The notes under the pieces are model-generated. The model saw only the letters and a list, made by a program, of their open reading frames with translations, had not been told where the DNA came from and did not search any database. Positions 14,632 through 23,236 of a DNA stretch of 27,383 nucleotides are shown here, one piece after another. Every line of letters begins with the position of its first letter. Position 1 is the first letter of the stretch. The DNA comes from a virus, in IMG/VR virus record IMGVR_UViG_3300036985_000421, positions 1 through 27,383 of that record; one strand, written 5' to 3'. A program made the translations under genes and the position numbers.

Positions 14632-14733
14632 ATGTTATCAACTGATACTTCTTTTGTAAATAAAGAAAAGTATAGTAAGTCTACTGTAAGTAAGAAAAAG
14701 AAATCTAAACAAACTAAAAAGAAGCCTAAATGA
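14632..14733 (+). CDS. Lysine-rich 33-residue microprotein
   Basis: ATG follows the tail tube A stop directly (TAAATG) and the 33-codon frame ends in TGA at 14731-14733, overlapping the next ATG (ATGA). The last 20 residues are almost only Lys, Ser, Thr and Gln (SKKKKSKQTKKKPK). The tight stop/start couplings on both sides argue for translation. The charge suggests nucleic-acid binding, or an unstructured tail whose translation couples the two neighbours. I recognise no family. Confidence 0.5.
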   Translation: MLSTDTSFVNKEKYSKSTVSKKKKSKQTKKKPK

Positions 14734-15011
14734 AAACATACACAACTCCTAATGGTAAAGAAATTCAAATCGTAAGAGATCCTAAGACTGCACACATTAA
14801 GATTCAGTTTGGTTCAGGTGGTGAGTTACCTCAAGAATTATCTGGTTTTTATACTTCAGAATCATTTGCATCTAGAACTATTGTAGGTTACCTAGAAGGT
14901 TTAGCTAAACAACCTGTAGAAGTAAAACAAGAAGAAAAAGAAGCTCCTAAAGAAGAAGTAATAGCAGTTAAACAAACTAAAAGTAAAGTAGCTCCTAGCA
15001 AGGAAGACTAA
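14730..15011 (+). CDS. Small hypothetical protein between the tail tube genes
   Basis: A 93-residue protein with a compact N-terminal part (MKTYTTPNGKEIQIVRDPKTAHIKIQF, then ELPQELSGFYTSESFASRTIVGYLEGL) and a C-terminal tail rich in Lys and Glu from about residue 63. I recognise no named family, though similar small Lys/Glu-tailed proteins occur at this place in other aquatic podoviruses. The start overlaps the stop of the microprotein and its stop is next to the ATG of tail tube B, so it is made along with the tail proteins. Confidence 0.65.
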   Translation: MKTYTTPNGKEIQIVRDPKTAHIKIQFGSGGELPQELSGFYTSESFASRTIVGYLEGLAKQPVEVKQEEKEAPKEEVIAVKQTKSKVAPSKED

Positions 15012-17261
15012 ATGGCATCTGCTACCGAAAAGGTTTACAGAAGTTTTGTTAAGGGTATAGTAACAGAGGCTAGTCCTCTTACATTCCCTGAGAATGCTTC
15101 TATAGATGAAGATAACTTTGTTCTTAATAGAACAGGTTCTAGATACAGAAGACTAGGTGTGGATTATGAGGACTATGGTTCTCTTACATCTACAGGTTTT
15201 GCTACATCTATCCTTTCTTCAGGTAAACAATCTTTTCATAAATGGACATCACCTGGAGGCAGTTCATCTGTATCTATTGGTGTAGTTCGTATTTATAATA
15301 AACTTTGGTTTATGGATTTACTTGCTAGTAGTCCTTCTGCATCTCTACTTAATGGTGGTGCAGCTTTAACTATAAGTGGATTAGCTAATAGCGATTTAGA
15401 AACTTCTATTATCAATAATAGTTTAGTTCTAGTATCTAAAGATTTACCTTTACCTATACTACTAACTTATAATCCTACTACTGATGCTGTAACTCAAGCT
15501 CAAGTATCTATTCTTACTAGGGATATTTGGGGTGTAGCAGACAGTTTAGGTATTGATGAAAGACCTATTACTCTTTCTAATCTACATAAGTACAACTTAC
15601 GCAATCAAGGGTGGTCTCCTAGAATTGAGACTGTAGGTGGTGCTGATGCTATTGATAAGACTTACACTGATCTTAGTTTCTATCCAAGTAATGCAGATAT
15701 CTGGACTCTAGGTAAAGATGGCAATGCTGCTAGCTCCTCATTTGAATACTACGTTCCTTCTGTACTACAAAAGAACTCAGTAGCTAACTCTTTAGTATCT
15801 AGAGGTAGTCACATTATTGATGCTTTCACAAGAGGCAGTCAAAGAGCTACTATTACTGGACTTACAGGTTTACCTACAGATCATGAGAATGGTACATTTA
15901 CTACTGTAGCTTCTTATGCTAGTCGTGTGTTCTACTCAGGTATTACATCTAACATTACTGGTGCTGACTCTAAATCTCCTAACTACTCTGGTTATATATT
16001 CTTTAGTCAGATTGTTACAGATAATGGTAAACTAGGTAATTGTTATCAAGAAGCTGATCCTACTGATGAAAACATTAATGACTTAATTGCATCAGATGGT
16101 GGTACTATTCAGATTCCTGAAGCTACTAATATTATTAAAATAGTAGCGTCTCAATCATCTCTTGTTATCTTTGCAGAGAATGGTATATGGGAACTATATG
16201 GTGATACTGGTGGCTTTATTGCTACATCATTCCAAGTAAGTAAGATCTCTAGTACTGGTATTCTTAATGCTAAATCTATTGTAGAAACTAACGGTAGTTT
16301 TATCTACTGGTCTAAAGCTGGTATTTATACTCTAGCTCAAGATTCAGTTAATGGTAGATTTACTGCTCAGAATATTTCTTTAGCAACCATTCAATCTTTA
16401 TTCTTAAAAATACCTGACTTAGCTAAAAACAATTGTAAAGGTTTTTATGATGAGAAAGAAAATAGAGTAAGATGGTTATATAATGATACTGATACCTACT
16501 CTGAAACTGCTTACATAAATAAGTATAATAGAGAGCTTGTGTTAGACCTTACTCTACAAGCATTCTATACTTCTACTATAGCTAGCTTAGATCTTAACTC
16601 ACCTTACATATGTGACTATGTAGATATTCCAGGTTACTCAGTAGCTAACATTGATACTGATATTGCTGTAGGTGCCGATGCTGTTATTATTACATCAGGT
16701 GATGCTGTTGTAATTGAACAAGATGTAGTATCAAGTAGAAGTTCTCAGTTCAGTTTCTTGACTATTACTGGTACCTCATTTACTTTATCTAAGTACAGTA
16801 GTCCTACTTTTACTGATTGGCCTTCTGCTAACTCAGGTGTAGGTAAAAACTACTTAAGTTATATGGTTACAGGTTATGAGTTGTTTGGTGATCTATCTAG
16901 ATTTAAACAAGTACCTTACATACACTTTTATTTTGACAGAACAGAAGATGGTTTTGTATTAGACAATGATAACCTTGAGTTAAACAACCAATCCTCTTGT
17001 TTAGTACAAGCACAATGGAACTGGGCTAACTCAGCTAATAGTGGTAAATGGGGTAACTCTTTCCAAGCTTATAAACTATTAAGAAACTACATTCCTTCAG
17101 GTGTATCTGATGCATTTGACTATGGAGAAGCTGTCATAGTTACTAAGAATAAACTAAGAGGTGTAGGTAGATCTTTAAGTCTTTATATCCAATCGGAAGA
17201 AGGTAAGGATATGCGGATCTTAGGATGGGCTATTACAGCAACTGCAGATGGAAAAGTCTAA
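15012..17261 (+). CDS. Tail tubular protein B (gp12-like nozzle)
   Basis: A 749-residue tail nozzle protein, near the size of T7 gp12 (794). It starts with the usual SFVKGIVTEASPLTFPENASIDEDNFVLNRTGS, split here by aromatic and charged residues, which is the standard opening of the gp12 group (many fibres pass through N-x-x-G-x-x-x-R). Mid-protein it has IIKIVASQSSLVIFAENGIWELYG (about 377-400) followed by SSTGILNAKSIVETNGSFIYWSKAGIY, characteristic beta-propeller strands of the nozzle. The C-terminal half is beta-rich. Placement right after tail tube A fits. The next gene begins at its stop. Confidence 0.88.
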   Translation: MASATEKVYRSFVKGIVTEASPLTFPENASIDEDNFVLNRTGSRYRRLGVDYEDYGSLTSTGFATSILSSGKQSFHKWTSPGGSSSVSIGVVRIYNKLWFMDLLASSPSASLLNGGAALTISGLANSDLETSIINNSLVLVSKDLPLPILLTYNPTTDAVTQAQVSILTRDIWGVADSLGIDERPITLSNLHKYNLRNQGWSPRIETVGGADAIDKTYTDLSFYPSNADIWTLGKDGNAASSSFEYYVPSVLQKNSVANSLVSRGSHIIDAFTRGSQRATITGLTGLPTDHENGTFTTVASYASRVFYSGITSNITGADSKSPNYSGYIFFSQIVTDNGKLGNCYQEADPTDENINDLIASDGGTIQIPEATNIIKIVASQSSLVIFAENGIWELYGDTGGFIATSFQVSKISSTGILNAKSIVETNGSFIYWSKAGIYTLAQDSVNGRFTAQNISLATIQSLFLKIPDLAKNNCKGFYDEKENRVRWLYNDTDTYSETAYINKYNRELVLDLTLQAFYTSTIASLDLNSPYICDYVDIPGYSVANIDTDIAVGADAVIITSGDAVVIEQDVVSSRSSQFSFLTITGTSFTLSKYSSPTFTDWPSANSGVGKNYLSYMVTGYELFGDLSRFKQVPYIHFYFDRTEDGFVLDNDNLELNNQSSCLVQAQWNWANSANSGKWGNSFQAYKLLRNYIPSGVSDAFDYGEAVIVTKNKLRGVGRSLSLYIQSEEGKDMRILGWAITATADGKV

Positions 17262-17265
17262 TGAA

Positions 17266-17565
17266 ATGGAAATTCTTTATAAGGAACCAGGTGCTTTCTT
17301 AGGACTTAGTTTTAGTAAAGAATTAAATAGTTATGTGTTACATACAGATGTTACTTCTTGGAGTCCTTCTGAATTTAAAAGGTATTTAAAAATATTTGAA
17401 AGTGTTTTAGATATGCTTTTTGATAGAGGTATAACAAGTGTTTACGGAATATGTGATACAGAAAAAGAGTTAAAGTTTAATCAAATGTTTGGTTTTGTTT
17501 TCTCAGGATTCAAAGCAACAGATACAGAAGGCACTGAAAGCTTTCTGTCTTATTTGGAGATATAG
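17266..17565 (+). CDS. GNAT-acetyltransferase-like internal core protein (gp13-like)
   Basis: I place the start at ATG 17266, 4 nt after the tail tube B stop with GGAAAAG about 9 nt upstream; an in-frame ATG at 17248 also exists but has no Shine-Dalgarno. The 99-residue product reads MEILYKEPGAFLGLSFS, then a helical middle, and ends GICDTEKELKFNQMFGFVFSGF, the part that in GNAT folds forms the end of the cofactor-binding region (N-x-x-x-G-F). Podoviruses often carry such a protein at this point (T7 gp13). A classical acetyl-CoA loop is not obvious, so activity is uncertain. Confidence 0.6.
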   Translation: MEILYKEPGAFLGLSFSKELNSYVLHTDVTSWSPSEFKRYLKIFESVLDMLFDRGITSVYGICDTEKELKFNQMFGFVFSGFKATDTEGTESFLSYLEI

Positions 17566-17566
17566 T

Positions 17567-18310
17567 ATGGAATATTTAGGTGGTGGTAAATGGGAATCTA
17601 TGGAGGTACATCATAGAGCTGGTTTTAAAGATCATAGACCTATGGCTGAAAAGAAAGCCATTGTTAAAGTAGCTAAGGTTGCTGCAGTAGCTGCTGCTGT
17701 TTACTATGGTGGTCCTTTCCTTGCAGGTGCTACAGGAGTTGGTACTACTACAGCTGCAGCTTATGGTTCACTAGGTGCTCTTGAAGCAGGTTCTGCTTTT
17801 GGTGCTATGGTTGGTGGTGCATCAGGTCTAGCTTCAATGGGTGGTCTAGCTCTACAAGGTGTTGGAATGATTAAAGCTAATGCTGCTGCTCAACAAATGC
17901 AAGAAAGTGAGCAAGCTAGAGTTGCTGCTGCTAATGAAGTACAAGCTTCTCAAGAAAGACAATCTAATCTAAATGCTCAAAGAGCTCGTATTGCTCAAGT
18001 AAGAGAGATGAATATTAGAAGAGGTAACATACTTGCATCTAGTGTGCGTAGTGGTACAGGTGCTACAGGTACCTCTGCTACTATAGGTTCAGGTGGTTCT
18101 TTAACTAGCCAATTAGGTGCTAACATTGGTTTCATTAATCAAACTCAATCTTTTGCTTCTGAACAATCTGCTGGTAACGTAACTGCTTCTAATGCTGCTA
18201 GTGCTACTTATCAAGCAAGTAATGAAGCTACTGGTTGGACTAGCCTAGCTTCTTTAGGTAAAGATGTATCTACTCAGTTTGGTGGTATTAAAACTATATT
18301 CAGTTCTTAA
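17567..18310 (+). CDS. Internal virion protein, gp14-like
   Basis: The likely start is ATG 17567, 1 nt after the previous stop; longer in-frame starts would run through the preceding gene. The 247-residue product has a short basic beginning (MEYLGGGKWESMEVHHRAGF), a hydrophobic Ala/Gly-rich stretch at about 35-100 that could enter a membrane, an Ala/Gln/Arg-rich helix (residues about 105-150), and a Gly/Ser/Thr-rich end. This is the layout of T7 gp14 (196 residues), which is ejected first and forms the outer-membrane part of the channel. The following two very large genes match the rest of the ejection complex. Confidence 0.7.
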   Translation: MEYLGGGKWESMEVHHRAGFKDHRPMAEKKAIVKVAKVAAVAAAVYYGGPFLAGATGVGTTTAAAYGSLGALEAGSAFGAMVGGASGLASMGGLALQGVGMIKANAAAQQMQESEQARVAAANEVQASQERQSNLNAQRARIAQVREMNIRRGNILASSVRSGTGATGTSATIGSGGSLTSQLGANIGFINQTQSFASEQSAGNVTASNAASATYQASNEATGWTSLASLGKDVSTQFGGIKTIFSS

Positions 18311-18334
18311 GAAGTTTTATAGGAATAATAAACA

Positions 18335-21300
18335 ATGGCACTTGATCCAAACTTAGTACTACCACCAGTAGAAACAAGCAACCCTATTTTATCTGAAGAA
18401 GCTAATCTAGATACTGCTTTCTATACTGCTGGTTCTTCTAGTCCTAATCCTATTGAAGACTTTAAAACTATTGCAGCAGAACTACGTCAAAAAGGTCAGT
18501 CAGACATAGTAGATAATGCAAAGGCAGCTTGGGAAAAGGAACAAGACTTAGCACTCAAAGACTCTGTAAAATTGTTTATAGAGGATGAGTCTGTTCCTAT
18601 GGATCAAAAGAGAAGTGCTCTTGAGTTGTATGCTACTGGTGGATATCTATCTAAAGATCTTAGAGATAAGTATGTACAGAAAGTAGCAGCAACTGAAGTA
18701 GGTACTACTCATAAAGAAAAAGAAGCGCAAGATGAGAATGTAAAGAACTTACAACTTCGTCTTGGTAAACTTGCATCTGAGCAACAGAAAGAAGACATTG
18801 TTAATTCAGCAACTACTCTTTCTGATTGGATGGGAGCTTCAGGTTCTGTATTAAGTGACATTGGTACTAGTGCTATTGCTGGTGTAGCAGGTGTTATTAC
18901 TGCTGTAGGTAGAATGGATGCACTAGCAGGTCAAGACTTAGCTAGAGAATGGTCAGCTATCTTACAAGATAATCCTACTGATCCTAATGTTATTCGTATT
19001 AAAGAATCTATCTTTGAGAAGTTAAGTCTACTTGGTGTACCTGCTAAAAAGATTGAAGAGACTTTAATTAACTCAGGTCTAAGTGGTGGTACTGCTTTAA
19101 CAACTAGTGTTATTGCTGATCCAGTTAACTTTGTTCCTGTAGGTATTGCAGCTAAAACTTTAGGTAAAGTAAGAAGAGGTCTTGGACCTAAGGTTCGTCC
19201 TGAGTCTCCTCTTAAAACTACTATTGCAGCTAACCCTGCAGTAGCTAAAGATTTAATTGATGATGCTATTACTGATCCTACTGGTTCTATTGCTACATCT
19301 TTAGGTACCACTAAAGGTACTCTTATTAATGAGTTTGTATTCCCTAATGCTCTAAGTAAAGCTGAATTAAAAACTCATCCTGATTTAGCAAAAGCAATCA
19401 TAGAAGCAGACAAAGAGATCTCTTCTGATTTCTTAAATGAAATGTTTGATCCTAACATTCAGAATGCTACTAGAAGACTAGATGATATAGATGCTACCTA
19501 CAAACTTCTACAAGAGTCTAGAGGTCCTTATTATAATCAATCTCTATCTAATGTTTTAATTACAGATAATGTATTTGAAGGTAGGGCTATTCTAGGTCCT
19601 AATGCTACCCACACTTACTATGACATTAATGATGTAGTAAATGGTTACTCTGTATTTGATGCTAAGAGAAAAGGGTTACCTGAAGATCAAAGAGGTGAGT
19701 TGCACATAGTAGATGCTACTACTGGTGTTAAGTATACTCCTGAGTCTTTGATTGCTGATCCTAAATGGCAGCCTACTGTTAAAGTAGTTACTCAAGAGAT
19801 CCCAGGTACTAAAAGAGCTAAAGCAGTTATAGATTCAGATGAAGAGTTTAGAGCTAAAGTAGATGCTCGTCTAGCTGCTATTGAAACTAAATTTAAAGAA
19901 CGAGTTGCTTTTTATCCTGAGATTAAGGCTACTAAAGAGCAGCAGGCTGTTATTCTAAAAGAAATGAAAGATAAGGAAGTCCTTAAACTTACTCAGGAAA
20001 GAGAAGCTAAGATTGCAGATAACAATAAAATAGATACAGAAGTTGTACCTAATGTTATTTCTACAAGACAAATCAATATAGCTTCTAAAGAGCCTAAACA
20101 GTTCTATCTTGAGTGGAATTGGAAGAAAGAGTATGATGAGCTTTCTCTAAGACTATTTGGTAAAGATGCTGTTAAGACTTCTATCTTAGGTATGGATGTA
20201 TCTGCTTTAGCTAGATCTAAGGTAGGTAACTGGATCTTTGGTACAGGTAGATTCCCTACTTGGTTTGAGGATAGTGCTCTTCGTATGTCTGAAAGAGCTG
20301 CTAAAAGAACTGCTCTTGTTATGAAGACTATCCGTAATGAAATTGGTAACACTAAACATCCAAAAGAATTATCTAAATTAATTGACGAAGCTGAAAGCAA
20401 AGGCATAGAACATTTCAGTACTAAAGATATTGCTTCTAGATTCCCTAATCTTACTACTAAAGAAGTAGATGACTTATTTAGAACCCATGTCTATTGGAGA
20501 AGAGTTAACCATTGGAACTGGTCATTAGCTAACTATCAATTCCTTAATCTATTAAATAAACAAGGCTATACTAAAGGTTTATATGTAGATAGTAAGTATG
20601 TTGGCCCTGTTAATGAGAACTTAAGTTTTGATCATGCAGGTATGGCTCCTAAGAAAGTGTGGGACTACGAGACTAACTCAGCAGTTCCATTCACAATACT
20701 TCCTACTAAAAAAGGTGCTGGTATCTATGATGTTAGCACTAAACAATTAGTTCAATTAAAGAAACCTGTAACTAATGATTCAGGTCAGATCTTTGAGTAT
20801 GCTTTAATTGGAGATACTAAAACTAAACTAGATATGTTACCTAGTAATGTATTACCTCGTATCCCTGGGTACTCTCCAGTAAAAACAGATGCTCATTTCT
20901 TTATTGACATTACTCCTACTAAACTAGAAGTTAATGGTGTAACTGTTACTGATCCTAATAGACTTAGAACACATACTGAAACAGTTGCTTCTGCTAAAAC
21001 TCAGTATGAAGCTAATATGTTACGTAAAGAGTTTGAAGAAAGATATCCAGATCATATAGTTAAAGATCGCCCAGATAGAGGTGCTTCTTATGGTAGAATT
21101 ATTGATGAGTCTGAAGCTCATGCTAATCTATTAAGAAATGCTATGCAAAGAGGAGAGAGACTAGAAGGTACTGGTACTATCGAAGATAGACTTATTACTC
21201 TTATAGATACCTCTCAGTCTTTAGCTAGACAAAACTCTATGCGTGTATGGGAAGATACTACACAAAAAGCTTTTGTAAAAGATTACTCACAGTTCTTAGT

Positions 21301-23236
21301 GGATGATAAATTCCCTGAGAGTTCTAATGATATCCATCCTCTTCCTAATATGAACAGAGAAGAGTTAAGAGCTTTCCAAGAAGCTAATCGAGTGTTTGAG
21401 TATTACGCTAAACTCAAGTCATTCTCTACATTTGGAGATGCTGTTTGGAAAGATACATTCCACGGTCTAGCTGATATCTTTGAACAATGGAAAATACCTG
21501 CTAACTTAGTAAGAGACGTAGCTAATAAAGGTAATTTAATTGCTGAAATACCTAAGCAGTTAGCTTCTACTATGTTCATTCATCTTAATCCTCAAAAACA
21601 ATGGATAATTCAACCTGCTCAATTTTTAGAATTAGTCACAATTTTTCCTGAAACAGCATTTAAAAACTTAGGTGATTTAGGAGCTATTAGAGTTGCATTG
21701 GCTTCTAAGAGTCCTATACTTAAAGGTAAGGCTACTCTATTTGAAAATTTAGCTAGAAAAATGGCTCCAGGTATGGATAAAGTAGAGTTTAACAGAACAA
21801 TTAAAGCTATTGAAGATTCAGGTTTATTACAATCTATTGACCATAACTTATTAGTTCATGGTGTATTTAATGATGTAAGTAGAGGTCTAAATGAAGGTAC
21901 TTGGGAAGGTGCTTATAGAAATCTAACTGCTGTTCCTAAAGCCGTAGTAAAAGGATCTAGAGCTGTAGGTTTTGACTTCTCAGAGTTAAACAATAGAATT
22001 GGTATTTGGTTACAAGTACGTGATATCTGGAAGTCTAGAAACCCAGGCAAGGATTGGGATACTCTTGAAACTAAAGAATACATCTCAGTAGAAGCTAATA
22101 AGTTAGCAGGTTCTATGAATAAAGCAGGTTCTTTACCTTATCAAAAAGGTGCACTAGCTGTTCTATTCCAGTTTGCTGCTATTTCTCAAAAGCAAACTCT
22201 TAACTTAATACAAGATAATGCTACACTCCTATCTCCAAATAGAAGAGCTGCTTTAGCTGCAACTCGTGCTGCTCTTTGGGGTACTAAGTATGGTCTTATT
22301 GGTGGTGCAGCAATCTACTATTACATCGATAGATCAGAGAATGAAGAAGTTAGAAAGTATGCAGATGATCTAAAAGTAGGTCTAGCAGATAGAGCCTTTA
22401 ATCAGTTCTTAAAAGCAGTTACTGGATCTGAGTACTCTGAAGTAAATATATCTACAACTATGTCTCCTTATGGTAACAGTACAGTAGGTCTACCTTATGT
22501 AGATGTGTTATTTGAGATGGCTAAATTAGTAGATGATAAACCTACTTCTGCTAGATTCCCAGCTCTAGGTGCAGTAGATACAGCTACTTCTGCTATTAAC
22601 ACTTTCCAATCTTACTTTATAACTGAAGAGTTAACGTTAGAGAATACTGGTAAAGCCTTTATGGAAGCTGCTTCTGTAGCTTCAGGTATGAGTAACTGGT
22701 CTAAAGCTCAACTTATGTTTGCTATGGGTGATAAAGTTACCAAGAATGGTAATCACTTAGGATTAAAAGCATCTAAGGCTGAAGCTCTAGCTCAGATGTT
22801 TGGTTTCACTACTACTAGAGAAGAGGCTTACTATGAGATCTTTAATGCCACTATGGAAGACAAAGCTGGCATAGATCAAATGGCTACTGATATACATCAA
22901 CAGTTAATGCTTAAGAAGAAAAGAGATGGTAATACCCATGCAGCTATGGATTATCAAGCTATGAATTCATTTATAGCAGTTCTTAAAGATTCTAATGACT
23001 GGCCTCAAAGTAGAATTAATAAAGTAATTGAGAAAGTAATAGAAAAAGATAGACAAAGTTACTTAGATAGTGATATCTCTATTCTTATGGATTTAGTTAA
23101 GAATGGTGCTGATATGAATGATAAACGAGTTCAGTATATTATTCCTAAATTAGAAAGTACTTTAAATCCTGAAACAGAAGAAGGTAAAGTAACACAAGAT
23201 CTTATAGATATATTGAAAAACAGAGGACAACTATAA
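18335..23236 (+). CDS. Very large internal virion protein (1633 residues), ejection complex
   Basis: The largest gene in the window. Size, position after the gp14-like gene and mostly helical, charged sequence suggest an ejected core protein like T7 gp15 or gp16, which form the tunnel across the periplasm. I find no transglycosylase motif in it. Visible features: an acidic N-terminal third, a hydrophobic Gly/Ala segment at about residues 168-195 (SVLSDIGTSAIAGVAGVITAVG), a long charged helix region around 520-580, and a second hydrophobic stretch near 1315-1335 (LWGTKYGLIGGAAIYYYI). AGGAAT lies upstream of the ATG. The TAA overlaps the ATG of the next gene (TAATG), so both are made in step. 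Confidence 0.7.
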   Translation: MALDPNLVLPPVETSNPILSEEANLDTAFYTAGSSSPNPIEDFKTIAAELRQKGQSDIVDNAKAAWEKEQDLALKDSVKLFIEDESVPMDQKRSALELYATGGYLSKDLRDKYVQKVAATEVGTTHKEKEAQDENVKNLQLRLGKLASEQQKEDIVNSATTLSDWMGASGSVLSDIGTSAIAGVAGVITAVGRMDALAGQDLAREWSAILQDNPTDPNVIRIKESIFEKLSLLGVPAKKIEETLINSGLSGGTALTTSVIADPVNFVPVGIAAKTLGKVRRGLGPKVRPESPLKTTIAANPAVAKDLIDDAITDPTGSIATSLGTTKGTLINEFVFPNALSKAELKTHPDLAKAIIEADKEISSDFLNEMFDPNIQNATRRLDDIDATYKLLQESRGPYYNQSLSNVLITDNVFEGRAILGPNATHTYYDINDVVNGYSVFDAKRKGLPEDQRGELHIVDATTGVKYTPESLIADPKWQPTVKVVTQEIPGTKRAKAVIDSDEEFRAKVDARLAAIETKFKERVAFYPEIKATKEQQAVILKEMKDKEVLKLTQEREAKIADNNKIDTEVVPNVISTRQINIASKEPKQFYLEWNWKKEYDELSLRLFGKDAVKTSILGMDVSALARSKVGNWIFGTGRFPTWFEDSALRMSERAAKRTALVMKTIRNEIGNTKHPKELSKLIDEAESKGIEHFSTKDIASRFPNLTTKEVDDLFRTHVYWRRVNHWNWSLANYQFLNLLNKQGYTKGLYVDSKYVGPVNENLSFDHAGMAPKKVWDYETNSAVPFTILPTKKGAGIYDVSTKQLVQLKKPVTNDSGQIFEYALIGDTKTKLDMLPSNVLPRIPGYSPVKTDAHFFIDITPTKLEVNGVTVTDPNRLRTHTETVASAKTQYEANMLRKEFEERYPDHIVKDRPDRGASYGRIIDESEAHANLLRNAMQRGERLEGTGTIEDRLITLIDTSQSLARQNSMRVWEDTTQKAFVKDYSQFLVDDKFPESSNDIHPLPNMNREELRAFQEANRVFEYYAKLKSFSTFGDAVWKDTFHGLADIFEQWKIPANLVRDVANKGNLIAEIPKQLASTMFIHLNPQKQWIIQPAQFLELVTIFPETAFKNLGDLGAIRVALASKSPILKGKATLFENLARKMAPGMDKVEFNRTIKAIEDSGLLQSIDHNLLVHGVFNDVSRGLNEGTWEGAYRNLTAVPKAVVKGSRAVGFDFSELNNRIGIWLQVRDIWKSRNPGKDWDTLETKEYISVEANKLAGSMNKAGSLPYQKGALAVLFQFAAISQKQTLNLIQDNATLLSPNRRAALAATRAALWGTKYGLIGGAAIYYYIDRSENEEVRKYADDLKVGLADRAFNQFLKAVTGSEYSEVNISTTMSPYGNSTVGLPYVDVLFEMAKLVDDKPTSARFPALGAVDTATSAINTFQSYFITEELTLENTGKAFMEAASVASGMSNWSKAQLMFAMGDKVTKNGNHLGLKASKAEALAQMFGFTTTREEAYYEIFNATMEDKAGIDQMATDIHQQLMLKKKRDGNTHAAMDYQAMNSFIAVLKDSNDWPQSRINKVIEKVIEKDRQSYLDSDISILMDLVKNGADMNDKRVQYIIPKLESTLNPETEEGKVTQDLIDILKNRGQL

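Noticed and set aside
17489-17566. Upstream extension of the gp14-like gene
   Set aside because: The in-frame extension overlaps the acetyltransferase-like gene in another phase; ATG 17567 directly after its stop is the natural start.
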